Below, piece by piece: positions 27,289 to 36,349 of a stretch of DNA of 64,000 nt. Under the pieces are notes generated by a model. It worked only from the letters and a program-made list of their open reading frames with translations, was not told the origin of the DNA and did no database searches. Origin of the DNA: Sphingopyxis sp. CCNWLW2 (GTDB lineage Bacteria > Pseudomonadota > Alphaproteobacteria > Sphingomonadales > Sphingomonadaceae); NCBI RefSeq assembly GCF_037095755.1, contig NZ_JBAWKJ010000001.1, positions 685,001 to 749,000 of the forward strand. The letters run 5' to 3'. Positions within the stretch are counted from its first letter, which is position 1, and each line of letters begins with the position of its first letter. Made by a program: the position numbers and the translations under genes.

Positions 27289-28278
27289 ATGACCGAACAA
27301 AGCGCCGATATCGCCCGCCTGACCGCCGCCGCCGCCGACCTCAGTGGAGGACGGTCGTCAGGCCTGCGAATGCTCGACGATTCAGGATTGCTCGCGGTGG
27401 TGCTCGATGTGTCGGGGCTTGCCGTCGAAGAGCGCCAGCCGCTCGAGGACAAGCTCCGCGCCGGCCTGCTCGCCGATGCGAGCGTGCGCGAGGTCCGCAT
27501 CGCGATGACCGCCGAGAAGAAGGCGATGACGATCATCGCGGTCGGCAGCGGCAAGGGCGGGGTCGGCAAATCGACCCTCGCCGCGAATCTCGCGGTCGCG
27601 CTGCGCCGTCTCGGCGTGAAGGTCGGGCTGGTCGACGCCGACATCTACGGGCCTTCCCAACCCCGATTGATGGACAGCGAGGGCGTGAAGCCCGAAGCGC
27701 GCGGGTCGAAGCTGGCCCCCGTCCCCAACGCCTATGGCGTGCCGATGCTCTCGACCGGCCAGATCGCCGCGCCGGGGCAAGCGATCGCGTGGCGCGGGCC
27801 GATGGCGGGCAAGGCGCTCGAACAGCTCGTCGATGCGAGCTGGGGCGACATCGACACGCTCGTCGTCGACCTGCCGCCGGGCACCGGCGACGTCCAGCTG
27901 ACGATGATCCAGCGGCACAAGCCCGCGGGCGCGGTGATCGTATCGACCCCGCAGGATCTCGCGCTGATGGACGCGACGCGTGCGGTCAGCCTGTTCGAAC
28001 AGGCCGATGTGCCGATCATCGGGCTTGTCGAGAATATGGCGGGCTATGCCTGCCCGCATTGCGGCGAGGTCAGCGACCCGTTCGGGTGCGGCGGCGCCGA
28101 AGCGGCGGCGGGAACGATGGGGCTCGACTTCCTCGGCCGCGTGCCGCTGTCGATGGGCATCCGCCTCGCGAGCGACGGCGGGGTTCCGCCCGCGGCGGGA
28201 ACCGATCCCGCGGGCGAGCCATTCCATGCGATAGCGGCGAAGGTCGCCGACTGGCTGAACACGCGAAAGGGGCGATGA
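27289..28278 (+). CDS. Mrp/ApbC family iron-sulfur carrier P-loop ATPase
   Basis: This 329-residue protein has a short MIP18-like N-terminal domain (about 1-75), then a deviant Walker A motif GKGGVGKST (about 87-95), the DADIYGPSQPR signature and a CPHCG pair (residues 247 and 250) that can bridge a 4Fe-4S cluster between subunits. Members help deliver Fe-S clusters to apo-proteins. It is divergent from hflK with at least 90 bases between starts, and its stop overlaps the ATGATG start of the next gene, making a likely three-gene operon with the CoA-binding protein and a lipoprotein. Confidence 0.93.
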   Translation: MTEQSADIARLTAAAADLSGGRSSGLRMLDDSGLLAVVLDVSGLAVEERQPLEDKLRAGLLADASVREVRIAMTAEKKAMTIIAVGSGKGGVGKSTLAANLAVALRRLGVKVGLVDADIYGPSQPRLMDSEGVKPEARGSKLAPVPNAYGVPMLSTGQIAAPGQAIAWRGPMAGKALEQLVDASWGDIDTLVVDLPPGTGDVQLTMIQRHKPAGAVIVSTPQDLALMDATRAVSLFEQADVPIIGLVENMAGYACPHCGEVSDPFGCGGAEAAAGTMGLDFLGRVPLSMGIRLASDGGVPPAAGTDPAGEPFHAIAAKVADWLNTRKGR

Positions 28279-28700
28279 TGGCGATCAACGATGAAGGCGA
28301 AATCCGCGAACTGCTCGGGCAGAAACGCCGCATCGCCGTTGTTGGCGCATCGCCCAACCCGGCACGCCCGTCGAACGGAGTCCTCGCCTTTCTCGTGGGC
28401 CAAGGCCATGATGTGATCGCGGTGAACCCCGGCCATGCCGGCAAGACGATCCACGGCGCGCCCGTCGTCGCGACGCTCGCCGATGTCGAGCCGCCCGCCG
28501 AGCTCGTCGACATCTTCCGCAACAGCGCCGACGCCGGCACAGCGGTCGACGAGGCGATCGTTCATGGCGCGAAGGCGGTGTGGATGCAGATCGGCGTCAT
28601 CGACGAGGCCGCGGCGAAACGCGCCGAAGCCGCGGGACTGACCGTGGTCATGGACCGCTGCCCCAAGGTCGAGATGCCGCGACTCGGCCTGCTGAAGTGA
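28275..28700 (+). CDS. CoA-binding (YccU-type) protein
   Basis: This 141-residue protein is a single Rossmann-fold CoA-binding domain like YccU: RRIAVVGASPNPARPSNGVLAFL near the start, VIAVNPGHAGKTIHGAPVVATLADV, VDIFRNSADAGTAVDEAIVHGAKAVWMQIGV and the terminal VVMDRCPKVEMPRL, where DRCPK is strongly conserved. Biological role is unknown; binding of CoA or a related nucleotide is the family assumption. Start is either of two tandem ATGs (28275 or 28278), both overlapping the TGA of the Mrp gene; its own stop overlaps the following GTG start. Confidence 0.92.
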   Translation: MMAINDEGEIRELLGQKRRIAVVGASPNPARPSNGVLAFLVGQGHDVIAVNPGHAGKTIHGAPVVATLADVEPPAELVDIFRNSADAGTAVDEAIVHGAKAVWMQIGVIDEAAAKRAEAAGLTVVMDRCPKVEMPRLGLLK

Positions 28701-29293
28701 AGGCCGCACTGCCGCTGCTCATGGTTGCCACGCTCGCGGGATGCGCGACCACGACGGCAAGCAGGAACCCGCAACATGCCTTCTTCGATGCCCTCGCCGC
28801 GCGCTGCGGCGAGGCTTATGCCGGCCGCCTCGCGAGCGATCAGGAGGCCGATGCCGAGATGCGGGGCAAGGCGATGGTGATGCACATCCGCCATTGCACA
28901 CCCGACCGGATCGAAATTCCCTTTCACATCGAGGGATTGGCCGAAGACGGCGGCTGGGACCGGTCGCGGACGTGGATCATCAGCCGGACGCCGGCGGGCC
29001 TCCGCCTCAAGCACGATCACCGTCATGCCGACGGCAAGCCCGACGCCGCCACCCTCTATGGTGGCGACACCGCCGATACCGGAACGGCGATGCGCCAGAC
29101 CTTCCCCGTCGACGCCGAATCGATCGCGATGTTCACGGCAACCGGCCGCAGCGTTTCGAATAGCAACATCTGGTCGGCCGAAACGACCGACGCGGGCTTC
29201 ACCTATGGCCTCGACCGACAGGGACGCCATTTCCGCGTCGTCTTCGATTATGCGAAACCGGTGACGCCGCCGCCCGCGCCCTGGGGTTGGTAG
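28697..29293 (+). CDS. Putative lipoprotein, unknown function
   Basis: The start is a GTG at 28697, sharing four bases (GTGA) with the end of the CoA-binding protein gene. The 198-residue product has a lipoprotein signal with lipobox LAGC at about residue 15. The mature part contains two Cys (RCGEAYAGRL and RHCTPDRIEIPFHIEG), WIISRTPAGLRLKHDHRHADG and a C-terminal DRQGRHFRVVFDYAKPVTPPP. I recognise no named family; the beta-rich pattern with an exact HDHRH motif looks like a small secreted lipid- or metal-interacting domain, but no function is claimed. Confidence 0.8.
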   Translation: MKAALPLLMVATLAGCATTTASRNPQHAFFDALAARCGEAYAGRLASDQEADAEMRGKAMVMHIRHCTPDRIEIPFHIEGLAEDGGWDRSRTWIISRTPAGLRLKHDHRHADGKPDAATLYGGDTADTGTAMRQTFPVDAESIAMFTATGRSVSNSNIWSAETTDAGFTYGLDRQGRHFRVVFDYAKPVTPPPAPWGW

Positions 29294-29344
29294 GGAACCG
29301 ATTCACCCGCCATGCGCTAGGTCGCATCGAACGGGAGAAAATAT

Positions 29345-30058
29345 ATGCGTACCCAGACCCTTATGCTGGTCCCCCTGCTCGCACTCGGCGCGTGCAGCGA
29401 AAAGGCGCCCGACCCGCGCGGCGTCGGGCACGACGAAACCCTGCTCTCGGTCTCGGCGACCGGCCGCTCCGAAACGCGGCCCGACGAGGCGCGCTTCACC
29501 GCCGGCGTGAGCACGATCGCCGCATCGGCCGAGGCCGCGACGCAGCGCAACAATGAAACGATGACCAAGGTGACCGAGGCGCTCAAAGCCTTTGGCGTCG
29601 CGGGCAAGGATCTGCAGACGCGCCAGCTGACCGTCAACCGGATCGACTGGGGCGCGAACAAGGGCAAGTTTGAAGCCGTCAATCAGGTCGAGGTCCGCAT
29701 GCGCGCGGTCGACAAGGCCGGCGAGGCCGTCGCCGCGACCACAGAGGCGGGCGCCAATGTCCTGTCGGGGCCGACGCTGCGTGTCGCCGATCAGGAAGCC
29801 GCGACCAAATCGGCCTATGCCGCCGCCTATCGCGCCGCCCGCGCCCGCGCCGACGCCTATGCCGGCGCCGCGGGGCTCAAGATCGACCGTGTGCTGACGA
29901 TCCGTGACGGCGGCGACAGCGCGCCGCCAATGCCTTATGCCGGCGGGGTCGCTTATGAGACAGCGGCACAGTCGGCCAACGCCGCCCCGCCGTTCAATCC
30001 GGGCGTCAGCGAATCGCAGGTTTCGGTGCGCGTCGACTTCGCTTTGTCGGAGAAATAG
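29345..30058 (+). CDS. SIMPL domain (DUF541) lipoprotein
   Basis: This 237-residue protein has a lipoprotein signal with lipobox LGAC (Cys about residue 17) and a SIMPL/DUF541 domain: LLSVSATGRSETRPDEARFTAGVST, NNETMTKVTEALKAFGVAGKDLQTRQLTVN, AYRAARARADAYAGAAGLKIDRVLTI and the terminal VSVRVDFAL. Related proteins are envelope or periplasmic and form ring-like oligomers; their role in stress tolerance is only loosely established. A GGAAC-N16-CGCT sequence upstream (29294-29318) is a one-mismatch EcfG-like promoter and is weak evidence for stress control. Confidence 0.9.
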   Translation: MRTQTLMLVPLLALGACSEKAPDPRGVGHDETLLSVSATGRSETRPDEARFTAGVSTIAASAEAATQRNNETMTKVTEALKAFGVAGKDLQTRQLTVNRIDWGANKGKFEAVNQVEVRMRAVDKAGEAVAATTEAGANVLSGPTLRVADQEAATKSAYAAAYRAARARADAYAGAAGLKIDRVLTIRDGGDSAPPMPYAGGVAYETAAQSANAAPPFNPGVSESQVSVRVDFALSEK

Positions 30059-30133
30059 CGCGCAACACTGGCGGCCGCGCGAAAGGCCGATTTTCTTTGC
30101 GCCGATTCGCACCCCTGACTATCAGCAGCGGGC

Positions 30134-32422
30134 ATGGCCGGCATTCGCGACATCGTGGGGAAAAATAAATCGCGCATGCCGCACGTCAGCCGCCGTTCGC
30201 TGCTGGTCGGCGCGACCGCGGCGGGTGGGCTGGCCATTGCGTGGAGCCTGTGGCCGCGCGACTATCAGCCGAACCTTAGCGCCGCCCCCGACGAACATAT
30301 CTTCAACGCCTTCCTCAAGATCGGCGATGACGGCCACATCAGCGCGATCGTCCCGCAATGCGAGATGGGACAGGGTGTGACGACGCTGCTGCCGCAGATC
30401 ATGGCCGACGAACTCGGCGCCGACTGGCGCACGATCGCGGTCGAGAGCGCGCCGATCAACCCGCTTTATACCAACACGCTGCTCGTCGACGAAGATAGCG
30501 CGGTCTTTACCCCGCGCGCCGGTGTTCCCGATTTCGTGTCCGACGTGCGCAGCTGGGCGCGCCGCGAATGGGCGGTGCGCCACGCGGTGATGCTGACGGC
30601 GAACAGCTCGTCGGTGCGTATGTTCGAAGCGCCGTGCCGCGCGGCGGCGGCGCAGGCGCGCGCGCTGCTGATGATGGCCGCCGCCAATCGCTGGGACGCC
30701 GACTGGGAAGAATGCGACACGCAGGACGGCTTTGTCATCCATGGCAAGAAGCGCCTGCGCTTTGGCGACGTCGCGGCGGCCGCGGCGCTGCTCGAACCGC
30801 CCGCCGAGCCCGTCTATCGCGCCAGCAGTTCGGACCCGCTTTACGGCAAGGAACTGACCCGGCTCGACCTGCCTGCCAAGATCGACGGGTCGGCCAATTA
30901 CGCCGGCGACATTCGCCTGCCCGACATGGTGTTCGCGGCGATCCGCCAGGGCCCGCTCGGTGCGACGCGGCTGAAAAGCATCGACCGTAAAAAGGGACTC
31001 GCCTCGCCCGGCCTGTTGCATGTCGTCACGCACGAACGCTGGGTCGCGGCGGTGGCGCGCAACTGGTGGGCCGCGAACCGCGCGCTCGACCGCTTCGCGC
31101 CCACCTTCGAAACCGAAGGCACGCCGATTTCGACCGACCGGATCGACAAGGCATTGAAAGCCGCGCTGAAAGACGACGGCTATCGCATCGCGAGCGAGGG
31201 CGACGTCGCCGAGGCGATGGAAGGACGGCAAAAAGTCGCGGCCGAATATGCCGTCGCCCCCGCGCTCCACGCCGCCATCGAAACGCGCACCGCGACCGCT
31301 GCGCCCGATCGCGGCGGCCTGCGCGTCTGGGTCGCGACGCAGGCGCCGACGCAGTGCCGCGACGCGGTCGCGCGCGCGACCGGGCTGGCGCCGGCGAATG
31401 TCACGCTGTTCCCGATGATGGCGGGCGGATCGTTCGACGCGTGCCTCGACCACAGCGCCGCGGTGCAGGCGGCGATCATCGCGCTTCAGGTCAAGCGCCC
31501 GGTCCAGCTCGCCTGGTCGCGCGCCGAAGAGATTATGCGCCTGCCGCCGCGCGCCCCCGCGCGCGCCAAGCTGACCGCGACGCTCAATGCGGCGGGCGGG
31601 ATCGACGCGCTGGTGACGCGCATCGCGGTCCCCTCGACCAACCATGAATTTCGCGACCGGCTGTTCGATAACACGCCGGCGGACGTCGCGCAGCGCGCGG
31701 CGGCGGGCAGCGCCGATGCCGCCGCGGTCGAAGGCGCGGCGAGCGGCTATGCGATCCCGCACATCGCGGTCGACCATTGCCCCGCCGATATCGGCCTGCC
31801 GACGGGGCGCTGGCGCGGCAACGCCGACAGCTACACCGCCTTTTTCACCGAATGTTTCGTCGACGAAATGGCGGCGCGCGCCGGGACCGACGCGCTATCC
31901 TATCGCATGGCGATGCTCGGCAATGCGCCGCTGCTCGCGCGCTGCCTGCTCACCGCGACCAGCCTTGGCGGCTGGGAGGGCGGATTGTCGGGGACCGCGC
32001 AGGGGCTCGCGTGCCATGCCATGCGCGGCAGCCATATCGCGCTGATGGCGACCGCGCGGCCAAGCGAGCGCGGGCTGCAGGTCGAGCAATTGGTCGCGGT
32101 GGTCGATGCCGGGCGCCTCGTGAACCCGACGATCGCGCGGCAACAGATCGAGGGCGGGCTGATCTTCGGCCTCGCCGCCGCGGTCGGCGCGACGACCGAC
32201 TATGAAGGCGGCCTCGCGACCGCGCGCAAGCTGGGCCAGCTCGGCCTGCCCGACCTGTCGCAGACCCCGCAGATATTGGTCGAGTTCGTCGAAAGCGACC
32301 GCGAGCCCGGCGGCCTCGGCGAAATCGGCGTTCCCGTCGTCGCCCCCGCCATCGCCAATGCGATGTTCGCCGCGACGGGCCGCCGCATCCGCCGTATCCC
32401 GCTTTCGGCGCATCCGCTGTGA
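30134..32422 (+). CDS. Molybdenum hydroxylase large subunit (xanthine dehydrogenase family), orphan
   Basis: The 762-residue protein carries a twin-arginine signal (SRRSLLVGATAAGGLAIAW) and two tandem molybdopterin-binding regions like IorB-type isoquinoline 1-oxidoreductase beta subunits: QCEMGQGVTTLLPQIMADELG at about 74-95 and the terminal ESDREPGGLGEIGVPVVAPAIANA, where the Glu of GLGEIG is the proposed base. Such subunits normally work with a small 2Fe-2S partner, which is absent within several genes either side. The product is likely exported folded with its cofactor and oxidises an unknown N-heterocycle or aldehyde. Its stop overlaps the GTG start of hemH by four bases. Confidence 0.88.
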   Translation: MAGIRDIVGKNKSRMPHVSRRSLLVGATAAGGLAIAWSLWPRDYQPNLSAAPDEHIFNAFLKIGDDGHISAIVPQCEMGQGVTTLLPQIMADELGADWRTIAVESAPINPLYTNTLLVDEDSAVFTPRAGVPDFVSDVRSWARREWAVRHAVMLTANSSSVRMFEAPCRAAAAQARALLMMAAANRWDADWEECDTQDGFVIHGKKRLRFGDVAAAAALLEPPAEPVYRASSSDPLYGKELTRLDLPAKIDGSANYAGDIRLPDMVFAAIRQGPLGATRLKSIDRKKGLASPGLLHVVTHERWVAAVARNWWAANRALDRFAPTFETEGTPISTDRIDKALKAALKDDGYRIASEGDVAEAMEGRQKVAAEYAVAPALHAAIETRTATAAPDRGGLRVWVATQAPTQCRDAVARATGLAPANVTLFPMMAGGSFDACLDHSAAVQAAIIALQVKRPVQLAWSRAEEIMRLPPRAPARAKLTATLNAAGGIDALVTRIAVPSTNHEFRDRLFDNTPADVAQRAAAGSADAAAVEGAASGYAIPHIAVDHCPADIGLPTGRWRGNADSYTAFFTECFVDEMAARAGTDALSYRMAMLGNAPLLARCLLTATSLGGWEGGLSGTAQGLACHAMRGSHIALMATARPSERGLQVEQLVAVVDAGRLVNPTIARQQIEGGLIFGLAAAVGATTDYEGGLATARKLGQLGLPDLSQTPQILVEFVESDREPGGLGEIGVPVVAPAIANAMFAATGRRIRRIPLSAHPL

Positions 32423-33390
32423 GCGCGCCGCCGCAAATCGGGGTGCTGCTGGTCAACCTCGGCACCCCCGGCGCGCCCGACGCGCGATCGGTGCGGCGCT
32501 ATCTCGCCGAATTCCTGTCCGACCCCCGCGTCGTCGAAATCCCGCAAATCCTGTGGCAACCGATCCTGCGCGGGATCATCCTGACCACACGGCCGAAAAA
32601 GTCGGCGCATGCCTACGCGCAAGTATGGACCAACGAAGGCTCGCCGCTCGCCGCGATCACGCGCCGTCAGGCCGAAGCCTTGCAGGCGGCGTTCGGTGAA
32701 ACAGTGCGGGTCGCTTATGCGATGCGCTATGGCGAACCCGCGATCGGCGCGGCAATCGATGCGCTGAAGGCGGCGGGATGCGACCGCATCCTCATAGCGC
32801 CGCTTTATCCGCAATATTGCGCCGCTACGACCGCAACCGTCGTCGATGCCGTCGGCAAGCATTTGCAAGCACTGCGCTGGCAACCGACGATTCGGTTCCT
32901 TCCGCCCTATCATGCCGACAGCGCCTATCTTGGCGCATTGAAGACTTCGGCAGAGGAGGGACTGGCCGCGCTCGACTTCACCCCCGACATTCTGCTCGCC
33001 AGCTTCCACGGCATGCCCGAGCGCACGCGGACGCTCGGCGATCCCTATCACGACCAGTGCCAGGCGACCGCGCACCGGCTTTCGGACGCACTCGGCAGGC
33101 CGGTCGAGGTCGCCTTCCAGTCGCGTTTCGGGCGCGCCAAATGGCTCGAACCCGCAACCGATACGCGTCTCGAACAGCTCGGCCGCGACGGCCGCAGCGT
33201 CGCGATCTTCGCGCCCGGCTTTGCGGCCGATTGCCTCGAAACGCTCGAAGAGCTCGCGATTCGCGGCAAACAGCAGTTCGAAGATGCGGGCGGCAAAAAT
33301 TTCGCTTATCTCCCCTGCCTCAACGCCGATGCGCCCGGCATGGCGATGCTGGAGACGCTGGTCCGCCGCGAGCTCGCGGGCTGGCTTTGA
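32419..33390 (+). CDS. hemH: Ferrochelatase
   Basis: This 323-residue enzyme inserts ferrous iron into protoporphyrin IX, the last step of protohaem synthesis. Diagnostic segments are present: VLLVNLGTPGAP at the start, the active-site His in ASFHGMPERT, and YHDQCQATAHRL and FQSRFG in the middle. Length is normal for a proteobacterial enzyme. The start is GTG (32419-32421) in the GTGA overlap with the upstream molybdenum hydroxylase gene, so expression depends at least partly on that transcript. Confidence 0.96.
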   Translation: MSAPPQIGVLLVNLGTPGAPDARSVRRYLAEFLSDPRVVEIPQILWQPILRGIILTTRPKKSAHAYAQVWTNEGSPLAAITRRQAEALQAAFGETVRVAYAMRYGEPAIGAAIDALKAAGCDRILIAPLYPQYCAATTATVVDAVGKHLQALRWQPTIRFLPPYHADSAYLGALKTSAEEGLAALDFTPDILLASFHGMPERTRTLGDPYHDQCQATAHRLSDALGRPVEVAFQSRFGRAKWLEPATDTRLEQLGRDGRSVAIFAPGFAADCLETLEELAIRGKQQFEDAGGKNFAYLPCLNADAPGMAMLETLVRRELAGWL

Positions 33391-33483
33391 TACCCGCCGC
33401 TTACCAACTGTTTAGATCGATGCCCTAAATTGGTCCGACGCGGCGCCGAAAAGCTATGAACCGCGCCATTTTGGAGATTCGCG

Positions 33484-35028
33484 ATGAACGAGGTCGAATC
33501 GGCGGCACTGATGCTCGCCGGAGTGACGCTGGCCCTGTTGGCGATCGTCTTCGCCATCTGGTGGTCGCGGCGACCGCGCACCGCACCCGCCGCGCCGCGA
33601 GCCCCGCGCGGACCGCGCGAAATCCGCCTGCCCAAACTCGCGCGCAAGGCCGCACCCGAAGTTGAGGAGGTCGAAATCTCCCCCTCGCGGCTCGCGCGGA
33701 TCAGCCGCAAGGAGCCGCTCGAAATACCGGCCGAGCCCGAATATGAAGCCGAGCCCGAGCCCGTCGCTGCTGCCGAACCCGTCGAGGCCACGCTCGAAGC
33801 AATGATTTCCGGGGTCGAGGAAGAAGCGTATCGGATCGAGAAAGCCGACGTCGAAGAGGTGACGCTTCGCCTCGTTCCCCAGATCCCGCCGCGCGATGCC
33901 ATATCGACGAACAGCTGGCTCGGTGGCCGTCCGCGGCTCCCCGCCGGCATGGAATGGCCAAGGATCGACGATCAGCCGGCGGATTTTCTGGCGCAAATCG
34001 GCTGCGCCGACCTGCCGCACGATCTGTGGGGCGGGCTGGGGCCGCGCGATGGCGCGCTCGCCTTCTTCATTCACCGCCGCAAGCATGAGCTGCGCGTCCT
34101 GCACCTGCGCGATACCGGCATGCCCGTCGCGCCGCCCTTCACGCTCAACGATCCCGAGGGCTGGTTTGGCCCGCATGGCGGCCTCGCTTCGGGCGATCTC
34201 GGCGCCTTCGCCGTGCGCGCCTTTCCCGAATGGCCCGTCGACCTCGTCGCCATCCGCCCCGGCGATGCCGATCCGCGCAGCGAAGGCGATCCGAACGAGC
34301 CCGGCGCCGCGCTCCATGATCGCGGCTACGACATCGCCGACCCCGCCTTCCATCCCTTCGATTGGGGCAGCATGACCGCGATGGTCGCGCTGCTCGAGCA
34401 GCGGCTCGACCGGCTGATGACCGAAGCGCCTCCCGGGGCCGACGCCGACAATCCCGGCGAAATGGAACAATGCGCCGCGCTCAACCGCGAAGCCCGCGCG
34501 CGCGCGGAAGAGATTATCGCGATTGTCCGCGACAGCGCGGCGCGCGCCGATTTCTCGGCCAGCGACGCAACCGCGGTGATGGCGGGGCTGCACGCCATCC
34601 GCTGGGTCAAGGTGATCCGCTCGGCCGACCCCGAAACGGGCGCCGAGCAGATCGAGACGATCACCCTGCCGCTGACGACGCACCGCGCCGATGCGAATCT
34701 GTGGGTTCACGATTATCAGACGATCCTGTTCGATCGCGCGAAGCATGCCTGGTGCGCCAATCCCGACAATCTGTCAGCGCCGGCGCGCGCGCTTTTCGAG
34801 CCCTGGTGGCGCACGCTGGCCGAGCGCGAAATGGCGGCGATGGGGCACGAGCCCTTTCGCCACGTCCCCGATTATGACGAGGAACGCGACGCGGTCTTGC
34901 TCGAACTGCCGACCAGCGGATTGATGAGCCGCATCTTTGGTGACGGCGACAATCTGGTGGTGACGATCGACAAGGCAGACCTTGCGGTCGGCGACTTTTC
35001 GAAACTGCGCGTACAGGTGAGCAGCTAA
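33484..35028 (+). CDS. DUF1963 domain membrane-anchored protein
   Basis: The 514-residue protein has an N-terminal membrane helix (ALMLAGVTLALLAIVFAIWW), a 100-residue charged Pro/Glu-rich linker and a large C-terminal DUF1963 domain whose motifs are WLGGRPRLPAGMEWP (about 141-155), FLAQIGCADLP, LAFFIHRR and the terminal LLELPTSGLMSRIFGDGDNLVVTIDKADLAVGDFSKL. DUF1963 proteins are of unknown function; they have a YwqG-like fold. Here it would face the cytoplasm or periplasm depending on anchor orientation. A GGAG ribosome site precedes the ATG. Confidence 0.82.
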   Translation: MNEVESAALMLAGVTLALLAIVFAIWWSRRPRTAPAAPRAPRGPREIRLPKLARKAAPEVEEVEISPSRLARISRKEPLEIPAEPEYEAEPEPVAAAEPVEATLEAMISGVEEEAYRIEKADVEEVTLRLVPQIPPRDAISTNSWLGGRPRLPAGMEWPRIDDQPADFLAQIGCADLPHDLWGGLGPRDGALAFFIHRRKHELRVLHLRDTGMPVAPPFTLNDPEGWFGPHGGLASGDLGAFAVRAFPEWPVDLVAIRPGDADPRSEGDPNEPGAALHDRGYDIADPAFHPFDWGSMTAMVALLEQRLDRLMTEAPPGADADNPGEMEQCAALNREARARAEEIIAIVRDSAARADFSASDATAVMAGLHAIRWVKVIRSADPETGAEQIETITLPLTTHRADANLWVHDYQTILFDRAKHAWCANPDNLSAPARALFEPWWRTLAEREMAAMGHEPFRHVPDYDEERDAVLLELPTSGLMSRIFGDGDNLVVTIDKADLAVGDFSKLRVQVSS

Positions 35029-35133
35029 ACCCCTACCCCTTGAATAGCTTTGCGATTGACGTTCCGGTAAACTTGCGGCCGCCGCTTGCGCGGCCTAGTC
35101 ATGGAACCATAACTCTGTGGGAGAGCTGGATTT

Positions 35134-35856
35134 ATGACACGCGTAGCAATCGTTACCGGTGGCAGCCGCGGCATCGGGGAAGCGATTTCCCTGAAACTGA
35201 AGGAACAGGGCGTCACCGTCGTCGCCAACTATGGCGGAAATGACGAAAAGGCGCGCGAATTCACCGACCGCACCGGCATCGCGGCGATCAAATGGGACGT
35301 CGGCGATCATCAGGCGTGCCTCGACAGCTGCGCGCGGATCGCCGAGGAATTCGGCCCCATCGATATCGTCGTCAACAATGCCGGCATCACCCGCGACGGC
35401 ACGCTCGCGCGCATGAGCTACGACGACTGGGACGACGTGATGCGCGTCAACCTCGGCGGCTGCTTCAACATGGCGAAGGCGACCTTTGGCGGCATGGTCG
35501 AGCGCGGCTGGGGCCGCATCGTCAACATCGGGTCGATCAACGGCCAGGCAGGGCAATATGGCCAGGTCAACTATGCCGCCGCGAAATCGGGCATCCACGG
35601 CTTTACCAAGGCGCTGGCGCAGGAAGGCGCCAAAAAGGGCGTGACGGTCAACGCGATCGCGCCGGGCTATATCGACACCGACATGGTCGCCGCGGTCCCG
35701 CCGCAGGTGCTGGAAAAGATCGTCGCAAAGATCCCTGTAGGCCGTCTCGGCCAAGCCGACGAGATCGCACGCGGTGTCGCGTTCCTGTGCAGCGAGGATG
35801 CGGGTTTTGTGACCGGGTCGACGATGAGCATCAATGGCGGACAGCATATGTACTGA
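35134..35856 (+). CDS. phaB: Acetoacetyl-CoA reductase
   Basis: This 240-residue short-chain dehydrogenase has the Rossmann motif TGGSRGIG (residues 8-15), NNAGITRDGT and catalytic Ser-Tyr-Lys (NIGSINGQAGQYGQVNYAAAKSG). The whole length resembles PhaB, which reduces acetoacetyl-CoA to (R)-3-hydroxybutyryl-CoA with NADPH for polyhydroxybutyrate synthesis. Its only phb-related neighbours are absent from the window, so alternative use as FabG-type reductase cannot be excluded. A GGGAGAGCTGG ribosome region precedes the ATG. Confidence 0.9.
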   Translation: MTRVAIVTGGSRGIGEAISLKLKEQGVTVVANYGGNDEKAREFTDRTGIAAIKWDVGDHQACLDSCARIAEEFGPIDIVVNNAGITRDGTLARMSYDDWDDVMRVNLGGCFNMAKATFGGMVERGWGRIVNIGSINGQAGQYGQVNYAAAKSGIHGFTKALAQEGAKKGVTVNAIAPGYIDTDMVAAVPPQVLEKIVAKIPVGRLGQADEIARGVAFLCSEDAGFVTGSTMSINGGQHMY

Positions 35857-35880
35857 CGATGGCAGGCGCATAACCGAGAC

Positions 35881-36031
35881 GTTCGCGAAGCGAACGGCAA
35901 GGTTAGGCGCCGGTGCCGCAAAGCGGCAGCCATCGGCACGGCCAGCGGGGCGGCGATCCCGAAAGATCGCCGAACCCGTCTGACCCCCGCTTTCGCGGGG
36001 GCAGGCTCAGGCGGCGGCTTTGCCGTCGCCC
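35881..36031. repeat. Cluster of five stem-loops
   Basis: Five short palindromes follow phaB: GTTCGC-GAA-GCGAAC (35881-35895), TGCCGC-AAA-GCGGCA (35914-35928), CGGCGATC/GATCGCCG (35951-35972), CCCCCGC-TTTC-GCGGGGG (35984-36001) and GGCGGC..GCCGTCGCC (about 36011-36030). The first shares its core with the 9528 element. The fourth can act as a terminator for phaB or, on the other strand, for the LuxR-type gene remnant. Confidence 0.65.
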
Positions 36032-36052
36032 ACCAAGCCGCCCGCATTCCCC

Positions 36053-36349
36053 CTAGTCGATCGTACAGCCCACCACGCGCCATTCACCGCCCTCGCGAAC
36101 CAGCGACAGCGTTTCGATCGCCCCGGCCTTGTTCGCATAGCTCGTCCGGAATTTGACGACCTGATAGCCATAGGGCGGCGCGGGTACATTTTCCTCGCCG
36201 ATCAACTCGCGCGACACGACCGCACCGAGCGGGGTGCGAACCGCCTTCGACACGTCGGCCCATCGGTCGCTGGTGTTGAGCGACTTGAACGCCTGGCCAG
36301 TGGCGTTCCAACTGCCGTTCCAGTCGCCCCTGTCGACGAGCGCGAGCCA
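36053..36349 (-). pseudogene. DUF4019 C-terminal remnant after an in-frame amber codon
   Basis: This stretch continues, in the same frame, the membrane regulator gene that stops at the TAG 36350-36352. It reads WLALVDRGDWNGSWNATG and onwards through DVSKAVRTPLGAVVSREL to REGGEWRVVGCTID, a complete DUF4019 domain. The first in-frame start afterwards is only the ATG at 36253, which would lose half the domain and the signal for export. Its sequence is undamaged apart from the single stop, so the break is recent, is read through, or is a base-call error. Confidence 0.7.

Noticed and set aside
29294..29318. EcfG-like promoter before the SIMPL lipoprotein
   Set aside because: GGAAC-N16-CGCT has a mismatch in the -10 element and no supporting context, so it is mentioned only in the gene entry.
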